Positions 17,865-26,876 of a stretch of DNA of 64,000 nucleotides are shown here, in pieces. Positions within the stretch are counted from its first letter, which is position 1; the number at the start of each line of letters is the position of its first letter. The notes beneath the pieces are model-generated. The model searched no databases, was not told the origin of the DNA, and was given only the letters and a program-made list of their open reading frames with translations. The stretch covers positions 62,001-126,000 of the forward strand of contig JAXMAF010000005.1 of assembly GCA_046350555.1 (NCBI GenBank), read 5' to 3'. Source of the stretch: JAXMAF01 sp046350555. GTDB lineage: Bacteria; Planctomycetota; Phycisphaerae; Phycisphaerales; SM1A02. The translations under genes were made by a program, and so were the position numbers.

Positions 17865-20321
17865 ATGCCACGAAGACCTTCGCCCGGGTCCGTCCGCAGC
17901 GCCGCCACGGCGCGATCGAGCGCCGGGCTGCTGAGTCCCGAGGAGCTTGCTCGGATCGATGCCTACTGGCGCGCCGCCAACTATCTCTCGGTCGGACAGA
18001 TCTACCTGCTCGACAACCCGCTGCTCCGGCAGCCGCTCAAGCGCGAGCACGTCAAGCCGCGGCTGCTTGGCCATTGGGGAACGACGCCGGGATTGAACTT
18101 CCTGTACGTGCACCTGAACCGGGTCATCAGGAAGCACGACCTGAACGTCTTGTACGTCGCCGGTCCGGGCCACGGTGGACCGGCGCTCGTGGCCAACGTC
18201 TACCTGGAGGGAACGTACTCGGAGGTCTACCCCAACATCTCGCAGGACGAGGAGGGGATGAAGCGCCTGTTCATCCAATTCTCGTTCCCCGGCGGCATCC
18301 CGAGCCACGTCGCGCCCGAGACGCCCGGATCGATCCACGAGGGTGGCGAGCTCGGGTATGCCCTCTCCCATGCCTTTGGCGCGGCGTTCGACAATCCCGA
18401 TCTCATCGTCGCCTGCGTCATCGGCGACGGCGAGGCCGAGACCGGCGCGCTGGCGACGAGTTGGCATTCCAACAAATTCCTCAATCCGGTGCACGACGGC
18501 GCAGTGCTGCCGATCCTTCATCTCAACGGGTACAAGATCGCCAACCCCGCGGTGCTGGCGCGGATCCCACGCGAGGAACTCGACCAGTTGCTGCGCGGCT
18601 ACGGCTACAACCCCCATTATGTGGAAGGCAGCGATCCGGCGCTGATGCACCAGCAGATGGCGGGCACGCTCGAGTCGGTCGTGAACGAGATCCGCGACAT
18701 CCAGCAGCAGGCCCGCGCATCGGGATTCACGGCGCGGCCGCGCTGGCCCATGATCGTCCTGCGTTCGCCCAAGGGATGGACCTGTCCCGCCGAGATCGAC
18801 GGGAAGAAGTGCGAGGATTACTGGCGGTCCCACCAAGTGCCCATGGGCGACATGGACAAGCCCGGCCACGTCAGGATCCTGGAGCGGTGGCTCAAGAGCT
18901 ACCGACCCGACGAGCTCTTCGAGACCTCCGGCCGGCTCAAGCCCGAACTCGCCGAACTGGCGCCCAAGGGCGATCGACGCATGGGCGCGAACCCGCATGC
19001 GAACGGCGGCCTGCTCCTGAAGGAGCTGCGGATGCCGGCGTTCCAGGATTTCGCCGTGAACGTGCCATCGCCGGGCGCGACGACCGCCGAGGCGACGCGC
19101 GTGCAGGGACGGTTCCTGGCCGAGGTGATGAAGAGGAACCTTGCGTCACGCAATTTCCGTGTCTTCAGCCCGGACGAGAACGCGTCGAATCGCTGGCAGG
19201 ACATCTTCGATGTCACCAAGCGCGGCTTCGTCGGAGAGATCCTGCCGACCGACGACAACATTGCGCCGGACGGCCGTGTCATGGAAATGCTCTCGGAGCA
19301 CCAGTGCCAGGGATGGCTGGAGGGCTACCTGCTCACCGGCCGACACGGCTTCTTCAGTTGCTACGAGGCGTTCATCCACATCATCGACTCGATGTTCAAC
19401 CAGCACGCCAAGTGGCTGAAGGTCTGTCAGCACATCCCTTGGCGGCGCCCGATCGCCTCGCTCAACTACCTCCTCTCCAGCCACGTCTGGCGCCAGGACC
19501 ACAACGGCTTCAGCCACCAGGATCCCGGTTTCATCGACCACGTCGTGAACAAGAAGGCGGAGGTCATCCGCGTCTACCTGCCCCCCGACGCGAACTGCCT
19601 GCTGCACGTCACCGACCGCTGCCTCCGCAGCCGGAACCGCGTCAACGTCATCGTCGCCGGCAAGCAGCCCGCGCCGCAATGGCTCTCGATGGACCAGGCC
19701 ATCAAGCATTGCGATGCGGGCATCGGCATCTGGGAGTGGGCCAGCAACGACCGCGGCGGAGAACCCGACGTCGTCATGGCGTGCTGCGGCGACGTGCCGA
19801 CGCTGGAAACGCTCGCCGCCGTGGAGCTGCTGCGCCGCAACCTCCCCGAGATCAAGGTCCGCGTCGTCAACGTCGTCGACCTGATGACCCTCCAGCCGGA
19901 GCGCGAGCATCCGCACGGCCTGGGCGACCACGACTTCGACACGCTCTTCACCAAGGATCGCCCGATCGTCTTCGCGTTTCACGGCTATCCGTGGCTCATC
20001 CACCGGCTGACGTATCGCCGCACCAACCACCGCAACCTCCATGTCCGCGGCTACAAGGAGGAGGGCACCACCACCACGCCATTCGACATGTGCGTGCTCA
20101 ACGACCTCGACCGCTTCCACCTGGTCGGCGACGTGATCGACCGCGTCCCGTCGCTCGGAGCGCGCGCCGCGTACTTCAAGCAGGCCATCCGCGACGCGCT
20201 GATCGAACATCGGCAGCACATCAACCGCCGAGGCGAGGATGATCCGCGGATCCTCGGCTGGAGCTGGGGCGGCGCAGCGCCCGGCGCCACGCGAAGTTCC
20301 ACCGAGGGCGACAACGGCTGA
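17865..20321 (+). CDS. Phosphoketolase (xylulose-5-phosphate/fructose-6-phosphate)
   Basis: An 818-residue TPP enzyme that splits xylulose 5-phosphate or fructose 6-phosphate with phosphate to acetyl phosphate plus a C3 or C4 sugar phosphate. Hallmarks are YLSVGQIYLLDNPLL near the N-terminus, GHWGTTPGLNFLYVHLNR, VAGPGHGGPALVANVYLEGT, the TPP/Mg motif CVIGDGEAETGALATSWHSN, and HLNGYKIANP. In the second half RVFSPDENASNR, SCYEAFIHIIDSMFNQHAKW and FHGYPWLIHRLTYRR are seen. The length matches the family (about 790-825). It stands alone on the plus strand with no acetate kinase nearby. The start at 17865 follows a short gap after the sulfatase; it is cytoplasmic. Confidence 0.95.
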   Translation: MPRRPSPGSVRSAATARSSAGLLSPEELARIDAYWRAANYLSVGQIYLLDNPLLRQPLKREHVKPRLLGHWGTTPGLNFLYVHLNRVIRKHDLNVLYVAGPGHGGPALVANVYLEGTYSEVYPNISQDEEGMKRLFIQFSFPGGIPSHVAPETPGSIHEGGELGYALSHAFGAAFDNPDLIVACVIGDGEAETGALATSWHSNKFLNPVHDGAVLPILHLNGYKIANPAVLARIPREELDQLLRGYGYNPHYVEGSDPALMHQQMAGTLESVVNEIRDIQQQARASGFTARPRWPMIVLRSPKGWTCPAEIDGKKCEDYWRSHQVPMGDMDKPGHVRILERWLKSYRPDELFETSGRLKPELAELAPKGDRRMGANPHANGGLLLKELRMPAFQDFAVNVPSPGATTAEATRVQGRFLAEVMKRNLASRNFRVFSPDENASNRWQDIFDVTKRGFVGEILPTDDNIAPDGRVMEMLSEHQCQGWLEGYLLTGRHGFFSCYEAFIHIIDSMFNQHAKWLKVCQHIPWRRPIASLNYLLSSHVWRQDHNGFSHQDPGFIDHVVNKKAEVIRVYLPPDANCLLHVTDRCLRSRNRVNVIVAGKQPAPQWLSMDQAIKHCDAGIGIWEWASNDRGGEPDVVMACCGDVPTLETLAAVELLRRNLPEIKVRVVNVVDLMTLQPEREHPHGLGDHDFDTLFTKDRPIVFAFHGYPWLIHRLTYRRTNHRNLHVRGYKEEGTTTTPFDMCVLNDLDRFHLVGDVIDRVPSLGARAAYFKQAIRDALIEHRQHINRRGEDDPRILGWSWGGAAPGATRSSTEGDNG

Positions 20322-20408
20322 TGTGGGCGGGTGAAGGGCACCCCGCCCTCGGCGGGGGAATCGGCGAGTGAACTCCTTCATGAACTGCGGCCTGCCCGAC
20401 GGCGCTGA

Positions 20409-20480
20409 TACGCGTCCCAGTTGATTCCCGTGCCCCACCCGATCCCCCAAGTCCGCCGTGAGGCGCCGCTGTGGGGCAGC
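20409..20480 (-). repeat. Repeat A, partial copy
   Basis: The TACGCGTCCCAGTTGATT end is intact and followed by the interior (CCACCCGATC, GCCGTGAGGCGCCGCTGTGG). The other end is lost after about 20480. It is preceded by TGA, as in several other copies. Confidence 0.85.
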
Positions 20481-20774
20481 GCGGTCGGCTTGAAGACTGT
20501 GGACGAGTGTTCATGGCCAAGAGATGTCCCCATGGCCAAAGGATGTCCTCGATGTCCTGGTTGCACGCGGCACCCGGGTAATGTGTCACCCTCGCGATCG
20601 CACCACTCGTTCACCGCTCCCCCCGCGGCCTCCGTCCGCTCGGCGCGGTCGTCGCGTCAGTTCATCGGAGAAATTTGAGGTATTCTCGGCGCTCCGTCGG
20701 TCGTGACGTCACCCGGAGGGGCGCGACCCCCCACCGCGACGCGGGCCCGGGCGCACCACCTCCCGAAAGGACCC
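20481..20774. other. Intergenic region upstream of the Cys-rich dockerin gene
   Basis: No gene is seen in these 294 bp. A two-unit direct repeat, ATGGCCAAGAGATGTCC / ATGGCCAAAGGATGTCC, lies at about 20515-20550 and may be a remnant of a mobile element. The leader of the next gene ends with the ribosome-binding site AAAGGA at 20766-20771. Confidence 0.5.
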
Positions 20775-20780
20775 ATGCCA

Positions 20781-22958
20781 ATGCGCCGACACACCTGCCA
20801 GCACACGATCGTCCGTCTCGCAGCCCGTGGCGAAAGTCATGCTGCCTGCAACCGAGCCCACTCCCGCATGGCTGCGTCGCCGTCGCTTGCGGTAGATTCC
20901 TTGGAATACAGCGGCGCGACGGCTCCTTGCCCTGCGGAAGCGGACTCGGTTTCGGCGACGCAGCACTTTCGCCACGGGCTGCTGAGCGTCCTTCCCGCCC
21001 TCCTGCTCGCCGCGAACGCCTTCGGCGACGTCAACCATCGATTCGCCTCGATCCCAATCGAGTACCTCGTCGCCATCGACATCGATGAGGATGGCACCAC
21101 GGACTACGACGCGCCCGTGGTGCAGGGAGGATGGGACCTCGCGCTCGAAGGCGCGACATGGATGCACACCTTCCGAGCGCCGTTCGCCCAGCGCGGCCGG
21201 TCGATCGGCCCCACGCAGGCCGACGAGTACGACTCGTCCAGCCTCGTCATCTACTCCTTCGCCAAGCACGGCCAGTACGCGATCCCCGACGGCGAGCACA
21301 TGATCGGGATCACGTTTCCCCGCAACGGCGCCCTCCACTACGGCTGGCTCGGCGTCAGCGTCGCTCTCGGCGACGGTGGGCTGACCGCGACGGTGACCGA
21401 CATCGCGTGGGAGACCACGCCCTTCAAGCCGATCCTCGCCGGATGGGCCGACTGCAACGGAGACGGGATCGGCGACGTGCAGCAGATTGCCGCCGGTCTC
21501 CTCGCCGACTGCAACGGCGACTTCATCGCCGACCTCTGCCAGCCCGACGAGGACTGCAACGCCAACGGCGTGCGCGACCTGTGCGAGTTCGCATCGGGCG
21601 CGGCGCTCGACTGCAATGGCAACCTCGTCCCCGACGCCTGCGAGATCGCGGCGGACCCGTCGATCGACTGCAACGGCGACGGCAAGATCGACGCCTGCGC
21701 GGGCAGCCTCGGCGACGCGGACGGCAACGGCGTGATGGATGTCTGCGAGGGACTCACCGCCGCCGAGGACTGCAACGGCAACGGCATCGCCGACTGGATC
21801 GAGATCCTCTATGGCGTCACCGTGGACTGGACATTCAACGGCGTGCCGGACGAGTGCGACTTCGCGGCGAATCCGGCGCTCGACTGCGACGGCAACGGCA
21901 TCGCCGACGCGTTCAACCTGGAGTTCCAGCCGTGGCTCGACTGCAACGGCGACGGCGTGATCGACAGTTGCCAGGGACTCGCGCCGGAGCTGGACTGCAA
22001 CGGCAACGGAATCGCCGACGCATGCGAGCCGCCGGGCCCGGCGAGCGCCGACTGCGACGGCAACGGCCGCTTCGACGTGTGCGACATCGCCGATGGCCTC
22101 GTCGCCGACTGCAACGGCAATGGAATCCCAGACACCTGCGAAGACGCGATCTTCGCCACCGACAACCCGGCCTGCCTGGCCCTGTCGGCGGCCGGCGCCG
22201 CCGCGGTCGTTCCCGGCATGGGGCTCGCGCTGCCCACCGACGAGATCACCATCGAGTTCTGGCAGTGGGTGGACGTCGATCAGAACCAGACGACCTTCCG
22301 GATCGGGCTCGACCCGACAAACGGGTGCTTCGCCATGGTGCCGGCCCTCGGCGGCGACATCTACTGGTCGTTCGGCAACACGGGGCTTTGGTGCATCCCA
22401 CAGCAGCCTCTCGTCGGCGCGTGGCACCACTTCGCCTTCCAGGCGAGCCAGTCGGCAAGCTTCATGCGCATCTACGTGGATGGGGCGCTGGCGTCCAGCC
22501 AAGGCTGGATGGACCCGCGCGAGCCATCGGATCAGCCGCTCGTGCTCGGCGGCACGTCATGGCACGCATTCACCGGCCGGATCGACGAGTTCCGGATCTG
22601 GGACTCCGCGCGCTCCGCGGCGCAGATCGCAGAGAACATGCTTGGACCGGTCGACGCATCCACGCCGGGGCTGGTCGGATACTGGCGCTTCGACGAGGGC
22701 ACCGGTGCCGTGGCGGTCGATCTGGTCGCTGGGCGCAATGCGCAACTCGTCGAAGGCGCAACATGGGGTGTTCCGGCGCTGTGCGCACCGTCGCCCGACC
22801 TCGATGGCGATGGCGACGTCGACGGCGGCGACATGGGCATCCTGCTCGGCGCGTGGGGCGTCGCGCCGCGAGGCACCGCCGCCGACCTCGATTCCAACGG
22901 CATGGTCGACGCCGCCGATCTCGGCCTGCTGCTGGCCGCGTGGGGGAACATCGGGTGA
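20781..22958 (+). CDS. Secreted protein: Cys-rich DCNGNG repeats, LamG-like domain, dockerin tail; repeat B inside signal region
   Basis: The 725-residue frame begins MRRHTCQHTIVRL, passes through 54 codons of repeat B (20820-20982), and resumes as LLSVLPALLLAANAFGDV, a good hydrophobic signal segment. Then come a beta-rich domain (about 90-215), some ten calcium-type repeats of the pattern DCNGDGI-D-CE (residues about 215-455), and a LamG-like domain (EITIEFWQWVDVDQ, WHHFAFQASQ, GRIDEFRIWDSARS, GLVGYWRFDEGTG). Two dockerin segments, PDLDGDGDVDGGDMGILLGA and ADLDSNGMVDAADLGLLLAA, close the protein. The start at 20781 has better spacing (9 bp) from AAAGGA than the ATG at 20775. Probably a surface or extracellular binding protein. 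Whether the 54-residue insert is cleaved or harmful is unknown. Confidence 0.82.
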   Translation: MRRHTCQHTIVRLAARGESHAACNRAHSRMAASPSLAVDSLEYSGATAPCPAEADSVSATQHFRHGLLSVLPALLLAANAFGDVNHRFASIPIEYLVAIDIDEDGTTDYDAPVVQGGWDLALEGATWMHTFRAPFAQRGRSIGPTQADEYDSSSLVIYSFAKHGQYAIPDGEHMIGITFPRNGALHYGWLGVSVALGDGGLTATVTDIAWETTPFKPILAGWADCNGDGIGDVQQIAAGLLADCNGDFIADLCQPDEDCNANGVRDLCEFASGAALDCNGNLVPDACEIAADPSIDCNGDGKIDACAGSLGDADGNGVMDVCEGLTAAEDCNGNGIADWIEILYGVTVDWTFNGVPDECDFAANPALDCDGNGIADAFNLEFQPWLDCNGDGVIDSCQGLAPELDCNGNGIADACEPPGPASADCDGNGRFDVCDIADGLVADCNGNGIPDTCEDAIFATDNPACLALSAAGAAAVVPGMGLALPTDEITIEFWQWVDVDQNQTTFRIGLDPTNGCFAMVPALGGDIYWSFGNTGLWCIPQQPLVGAWHHFAFQASQSASFMRIYVDGALASSQGWMDPREPSDQPLVLGGTSWHAFTGRIDEFRIWDSARSAAQIAENMLGPVDASTPGLVGYWRFDEGTGAVAVDLVAGRNAQLVEGATWGVPALCAPSPDLDGDGDVDGGDMGILLGAWGVAPRGTAADLDSNGMVDAADLGLLLAAWGNIG
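20820..20982 (-). repeat. MITE-like repeat B, full copy inside a coding frame
   Basis: A 163-bp copy with perfect 18-bp inverted ends (GCAGCCCGTGGCGAAAGT), in the opposite orientation to the copies at 15278 and 36153 and nearly identical to them. It interrupts the N-terminus of the dockerin protein after VRL without creating a stop, adding Ala-, Ser- and Cys-rich residues (GESHAACNRAHSRM...). Confidence 0.93.
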
Positions 22959-22988
22959 TCGGCGTCCCAGTTCGCGGCGCCCCATCGC

Positions 22989-24425
22989 TCAGCCAGTCCA
23001 CGCTCCCAGCAAGATCCCGAGATCGGCGCCATTCACGGTGCCATCGTTGTTCAAGTCGGCGACGCCACCGCCGCCCCAGGCGCCGAGCAGGATTCCGAGG
23101 TCGGCGCCGTTGATCGCTCCATCTCCGTTGAGGTCTCCTGCGATCGCAATGTCGATGACAATGTCGTCCGAATCGGTGCCGCCGCAGGGGTTGGTCGCTG
23201 TCAGCGTGTACGTGCCCGCGTCGGCGGCTGCGAAGGAGGTCACGGTGAGCGTCGGTGTGGTGGCGCCGGAGATCGTGCTGCCGTGGCCGGTGGGTCCGTT
23301 GGCCAGCGCGACACCATTGCGATTCCATTGATGTGTGAGGGGAGCGCCACCCGAGGTCGTCGCGGTGAGGATCACCGTTTCACCGACTTCGACGGTCGCC
23401 GAGGAGGACGCGTCGCTGATCGATGGACACGGCGCGGAGTAGAGGCGCTCGACACTGCTGAGCGCAACCCCGCCCGTCGACAGGCCGCCGATCACGTAGA
23501 TGTAGTCGTCATCGCCGCGGACGATGCCGAAGTCGTAGCGCGGCACATTGAGCGACGGGCCGGTCGACAGGGTCTCGTTCGCGACGTCCAGGATGTACAC
23601 CGTCGTTTCCGGAAGACCGGGTCCGCTGGAACCGCTCAGCCCGCCGACGACGTAGACGCGGCCGTCAGCGCCCAGGGCCGCCTTCGCGTCGCTCGTCGGG
23701 ACAGGCAGGAAGACGCCGCCCATGGTGTCCCAGGTATTGGTCGCGATCGTGTATCGATCGGTGTTCAGCAGGCGAAACGTTCCGAAGGACGTATATCCGC
23801 CGAAGATCCAGATGTGGCCCGCGCCGTCGTAGGTCGATGCGACCGATGCGCGCGTGAACGGAACGTACGCGAGCTGTTGCCAGGAGTCGGTGTCTCCCGA
23901 GTAGCGTTGCATATCCCCGTAGTTGAAGCCGACTGCCCCAGGTCCCCCGCCGATGCGATAGATGCGATGCGACCCGTCGACGGCGAGACCGAAGTTCGTC
24001 GGGGGCGCGCCGGAGAGCGGACTGGCGATGGTCCGGTAGGGACCGTCGATCGGGTCGTATGCCCGCTCCTCGCCGAAGTCGCCTCCTGGAACGCTCAACC
24101 CCCCGAAGACGACGATCCGGTTGAGGTTGTCGACACCGCCCCCCTGGCCGACAATGGATCCCATTCCGGTGAGGGGCGCCGCGCTGGTCCACGAGCCGTT
24201 CGCGAACCTGTACACGGAACCATCCATGTCGCCGCCGTTGGCCCATGGCGATCCGCCAATCATGTAGATCGCTCCCTCGTAGTTCACGGCAAATGTGTTC
24301 GCCTTGGGTGCGGGCATCGATGCGACGAACTGCCACGTTGCGGCTTCGGTGGCCGAGGCGCACATCGCGACGAGAAGCAGTAGACCCGCGATGCAGGTGA
24401 AGGCTGAAAGTCGATTCAGAGGCAT
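22989..24425 (-). CDS. Secreted Kelch-type beta-propeller with Ig-like domain and dockerin tail
   Basis: The start at 24425 (MPLNRLSAFTCIAGLLLLVA) gives a clean signal peptide ending near AATEA; an ATG at 24470 is in frame but adds a polar leader. The mature protein has about six Kelch-like blades (GAIYMIGGSPW, RIVVFGGLSV, HRIYRIGGGPG, HIWIFGGYTSFG, RVYVVGGLSG, DYIYVIGGLSTG). An Ig-like domain follows (VEVGETVILTATTSGGAPL, QWNRNGVALANG, AADAGTYTLTATNPCGG). Two dockerin segments, GDLNGDGAINGADLGILLGA and ADLNNDGTVNGADLGILLGA, finish it. It is convergent with the preceding dockerin gene, with a 30-bp gap. Kelch domains usually bind proteins or sugars; the target is unknown. Confidence 0.88.
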   Translation of the reverse strand: MPLNRLSAFTCIAGLLLLVAMCASATEAATWQFVASMPAPKANTFAVNYEGAIYMIGGSPWANGGDMDGSVYRFANGSWTSAAPLTGMGSIVGQGGGVDNLNRIVVFGGLSVPGGDFGEERAYDPIDGPYRTIASPLSGAPPTNFGLAVDGSHRIYRIGGGPGAVGFNYGDMQRYSGDTDSWQQLAYVPFTRASVASTYDGAGHIWIFGGYTSFGTFRLLNTDRYTIATNTWDTMGGVFLPVPTSDAKAALGADGRVYVVGGLSGSSGPGLPETTVYILDVANETLSTGPSLNVPRYDFGIVRGDDDYIYVIGGLSTGGVALSSVERLYSAPCPSISDASSSATVEVGETVILTATTSGGAPLTHQWNRNGVALANGPTGHGSTISGATTPTLTVTSFAAADAGTYTLTATNPCGGTDSDDIVIDIAIAGDLNGDGAINGADLGILLGAWGGGGVADLNNDGTVNGADLGILLGAWTG

Positions 24426-24463
24426 GAGAAGTGCATCCTTCTGTGTGTTGGTGTGGAACGGCG

Positions 24464-24811
24464 TCAGCACGAACCCCAGCTTGCGAGCAGCACGCCGAGG
24501 CCGCCGCCGTCGACGACGCCGTCGCCGTTGAGGTCGGCGGCGCTCCCGACTGCGCCCCAGTTGGCCAGCAGGACGCCGAGATCGGCGCCATCGACCGTGC
24601 CATCGCGATTGAGTGGGGCGCGAGAATCAACTGGGACGCGTATCAGCTTGTTCCACTTCGAGGACCACCCGATGCCGCCGTTGGCGAACTGCATGTTGGG
24701 GGTCGAACCGTACTCGAAGCCCTCGTAGGTGAAGGGTTCGTCCGCGACCGCGATCGAGGCGATGAGCGATGACGTGGCGGCGGCGAGAAGCAGGCGTGTC
24801 GTCGGATGCAT
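24464..24811 (-). pseudogene. Dockerin-protein remnant fused through a repeat A fragment
   Basis: This 115-codon frame starts with a signal peptide (MHPTTRLLLAAATSSLIASI, AVADEP) and 30 residues of a mature domain (FTYEGFEYGSTPNMQFANGG...SKWNK). It then reads LIRVPVDSRAPL, which is translated repeat A (24611-24642), and continues in frame as NRDGTVDGADLGVLLANWG and a second dockerin segment to the stop. Normal relatives of this start (EPFTYEGFEY) are much longer, so most of the catalytic or binding domain has been lost exactly at the repeat. The remaining frame is intact and could still yield a tiny secreted dockerin protein. Confidence 0.75.
24611..24642 (+). repeat. Repeat A, right-end fragment
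   Basis: Only the last 32 bp remain (GTGGGGCGCGAGAATCAACT up to GGGACGCGTA). It lies inside the dockerin remnant and marks the junction of its two halves. Confidence 0.9.
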
Positions 24812-25322
24812 GTGGGTTCCTGTGATTCGAGGCGGGTGAAAGTGGTGACCGATCCAAAGCATGGTTGTGGCCGGCACTCGCCTTCGCCATGCGGAAGTTT
24901 CCCTGATCGTGCGAATGCGCTCCCGCTCGCTCCGCCCGAGTCGACAGAAGATCAACCCTTGACGCGGGTTTCTCGACACTCGACCCTCGAATCGCCGTCG
25001 CATTTGTTTCCGCCTATTCAACAATCCGCGGAAAGGTGCTGCGATGTGCGATCTCAACTTGGTCCGCATCGGCGCTCCGACCGCGGCACGGCATGCATGA
25101 ATGTACAGGGCGGTGCAACCTTTGCACTCCGGCACGGCCCGGAGTCGACCTGGTGGTACCCCTGAATGATCCGAATCCGCGTGTCGCAGACATCGCGCCG
25201 TGGAGGTGCTGGGATCTTCCAACGGGTCGGCCGATCGACCTGCGTGGCCGACTGGCCCACGATCTCCGGCAGCCACGCCAGTGCGAGCTCGAACATCCTT
25301 CGGGGACAAATGGGGACAGCAA
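24812..25322. other. Intergenic region left of the insertion sequence
   Basis: About 510 bp with no convincing coding frame. The Arg-rich open frames here have no recognisable motif. Just before the insertion sequence lies GGGGACAAATGGGGACAGC, which resembles the GGGACAGCCACCCATTCC units on the other side of the element. Confidence 0.4.
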
Positions 25323-26876
25323 CGAATGGCATGAAGCTAGCGACATAAGTTGTCGCCGTGCTTGTGGTAGTGCGCTTTCGGCATGGTCAGCCGGCTGTAG
25401 TTCTTCGGCCTGCGCTTCACCCTGCGCGGCTCGAACCGTCCCGGCCGGTGCGGCACGACGTCCGCCGCGATCCACGCCAGCAGCGCCGCGAGCCTGGCCC
25501 GGTCGTCCCCGCCCAACGCAGCGCCGTCGAGCAGGGACCGGCCCATCGACTGCAGCCGGTGCAGCGTGCCGGTGAAGCTCAGGCGCCGCGGATCCTTCCC
25601 CGACGCCTGCGCCGCCTCCCACATCAGGACGCGGATCAGGTTGTACAGCAGGGCATGCATCAACACCTCCTTGCGCACCGCGTCCACGCTCCGGCCGCGC
25701 AGCACCTCCATCCTCAGGTGCGTCTTGATGCTGCGCAGGTTCACCTCCGCCATCCACCGGTCGCGGTACAGCGCCAGGAGGTCGTCGACGGAGGCCTCCC
25801 CGGGATCGAGGATCGTCGTCATGACGACGATCTCCTTGCTGCGGAAACCCCGCATCGTGCGCCTCGTGCGCACCAGGCGCAGGATCATCTGCTCCGGCAG
25901 CGCCTCCAACTCCACGGGCGGGAGTCCGCAACGCGGGCCCCACTTCGGCCGTCTCCGCGCGACCAGGCAGTCCTCGCGCCCGAGTCGCCGCCCCTCGCGG
26001 AAGTCCGACGGGCGTCGCTGATGCAGCCGGAAGACCACGTCGGCGCCGCGCGCCGCCAGCCGAGCGATGTCCACGTACGAGCAGAAGCCGCGGTCGGCCA
26101 CCGCCACGTCGCCCGGACCGAAGTGGTCGAGGATCCGGCGCAGCAGCGTCAACTCGTGCATGATCAAGCTGCTTGCAGCGAGCCCATGCAGATGTCCAGC
26201 AGCGCCCCGGTGCCCCGGCAGAACACCGCGACCATGCGCATCACCGGGAAGCCGCACCCGGGCTTCTGCCCCGACAGCTGCGGGAACGCCTCCTGGAGTT
26301 CCGGCTCGTCGGGCATGCTGACGCACGCGCCGTCGACGATCCTCGCGCGACGCCCGCGCCAGGACTTCGCCTTGCCGGAGATCGCGGCGATCCGCCCCGT
26401 GGCCTCGCGCAGCGTCGCCTCGATCACCGCCTCCGGCAGGCGTCGGCGCGCCGCGCAGAAGGCGCTCGGATCGGCCGAGGGCATCTCGCGCCGCGGATCG
26501 CGGCCCGTCGACAGCAGCCTGTCGAGCACGTCCGCGACTGCGGCGCGGAGCGTCCTGGCGCCGTTGAGCGACTGCAGGAGGAAGGCCACGAGCGTGGTCG
26601 TCGGCGACCAGAACGACTCGCGCCAGGCGTGCCGCACCTCGCGGCAGCGACGTTCGACCTCGGCGACCGCGAGAAGAAGCGTGACCGCCTGCGAGCCGGC
26701 GATGGCCGACTTGAACCTGCGCCTCCATTGCGCGATACTGCTCATCCTGAGCCTCCGTGTGATGGGTGTCCTAAAGCAACACCATCATCGCCGGAGGTTC
26801 TGTTTCGCGCAAGTCGACGTAAGTGCGCCTCGCAAAACGAGTTATGGAGCGAAGTTCCTTCGCTTCATGCCATTCG
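25323..26876 (-). mobile_element. IS4-type insertion sequence
   Basis: About 1.55 kb bounded by perfect 15-bp inverted repeats, CGAATGGCATGAAGC at 25323-25337 and its complement at 26862-26876. The interior is filled by one transposase gene read on the minus strand. No clear target duplication can be read, since the flanks carry related GGGACAGC motifs. Confidence 0.75.
25337..26745 (-). pseudogene. IS4-family transposase, interrupted by a -1 frameshift
   Basis: A DDE transposase. The first part starts at 26745 (MSSIAQWRRRFKSAIAGSQA) and contains DPSAFCAARRRLPEAVIEAT and RIVDGACVSMPDEPELQEAF with a catalytic Asp. It stops after MGSLQAA at about 26164. Homology continues in the -1 frame (SSLIMHELTLLRRIL, VAVADRGFCSYVDIARLAAR with the second Asp, VVFRLHQRR). 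The IS4 signature YRDRWMAEVNLRSIK (Y-2-R-3-E-6-K) follows, with the stop at 25337. The overlap sequence GCAAGCAGCTTGA is not a classical slippery heptamer, so a mutation or read error is likelier than programmed frameshifting. The element is probably inactive as written. Confidence 0.82.

Noticed and set aside
24812..25309. Upstream extension of the dockerin remnant to a start at 25309
   Set aside because: The extension is Arg-rich and unlike protein; a proper signal peptide begins at 24811.
26160..26185. Programmed -1 frameshift in the IS4-type transposase
   Set aside because: No slippery heptamer such as A-AAA-AAG is present, and other indels in the window make mutation or sequence error more likely.
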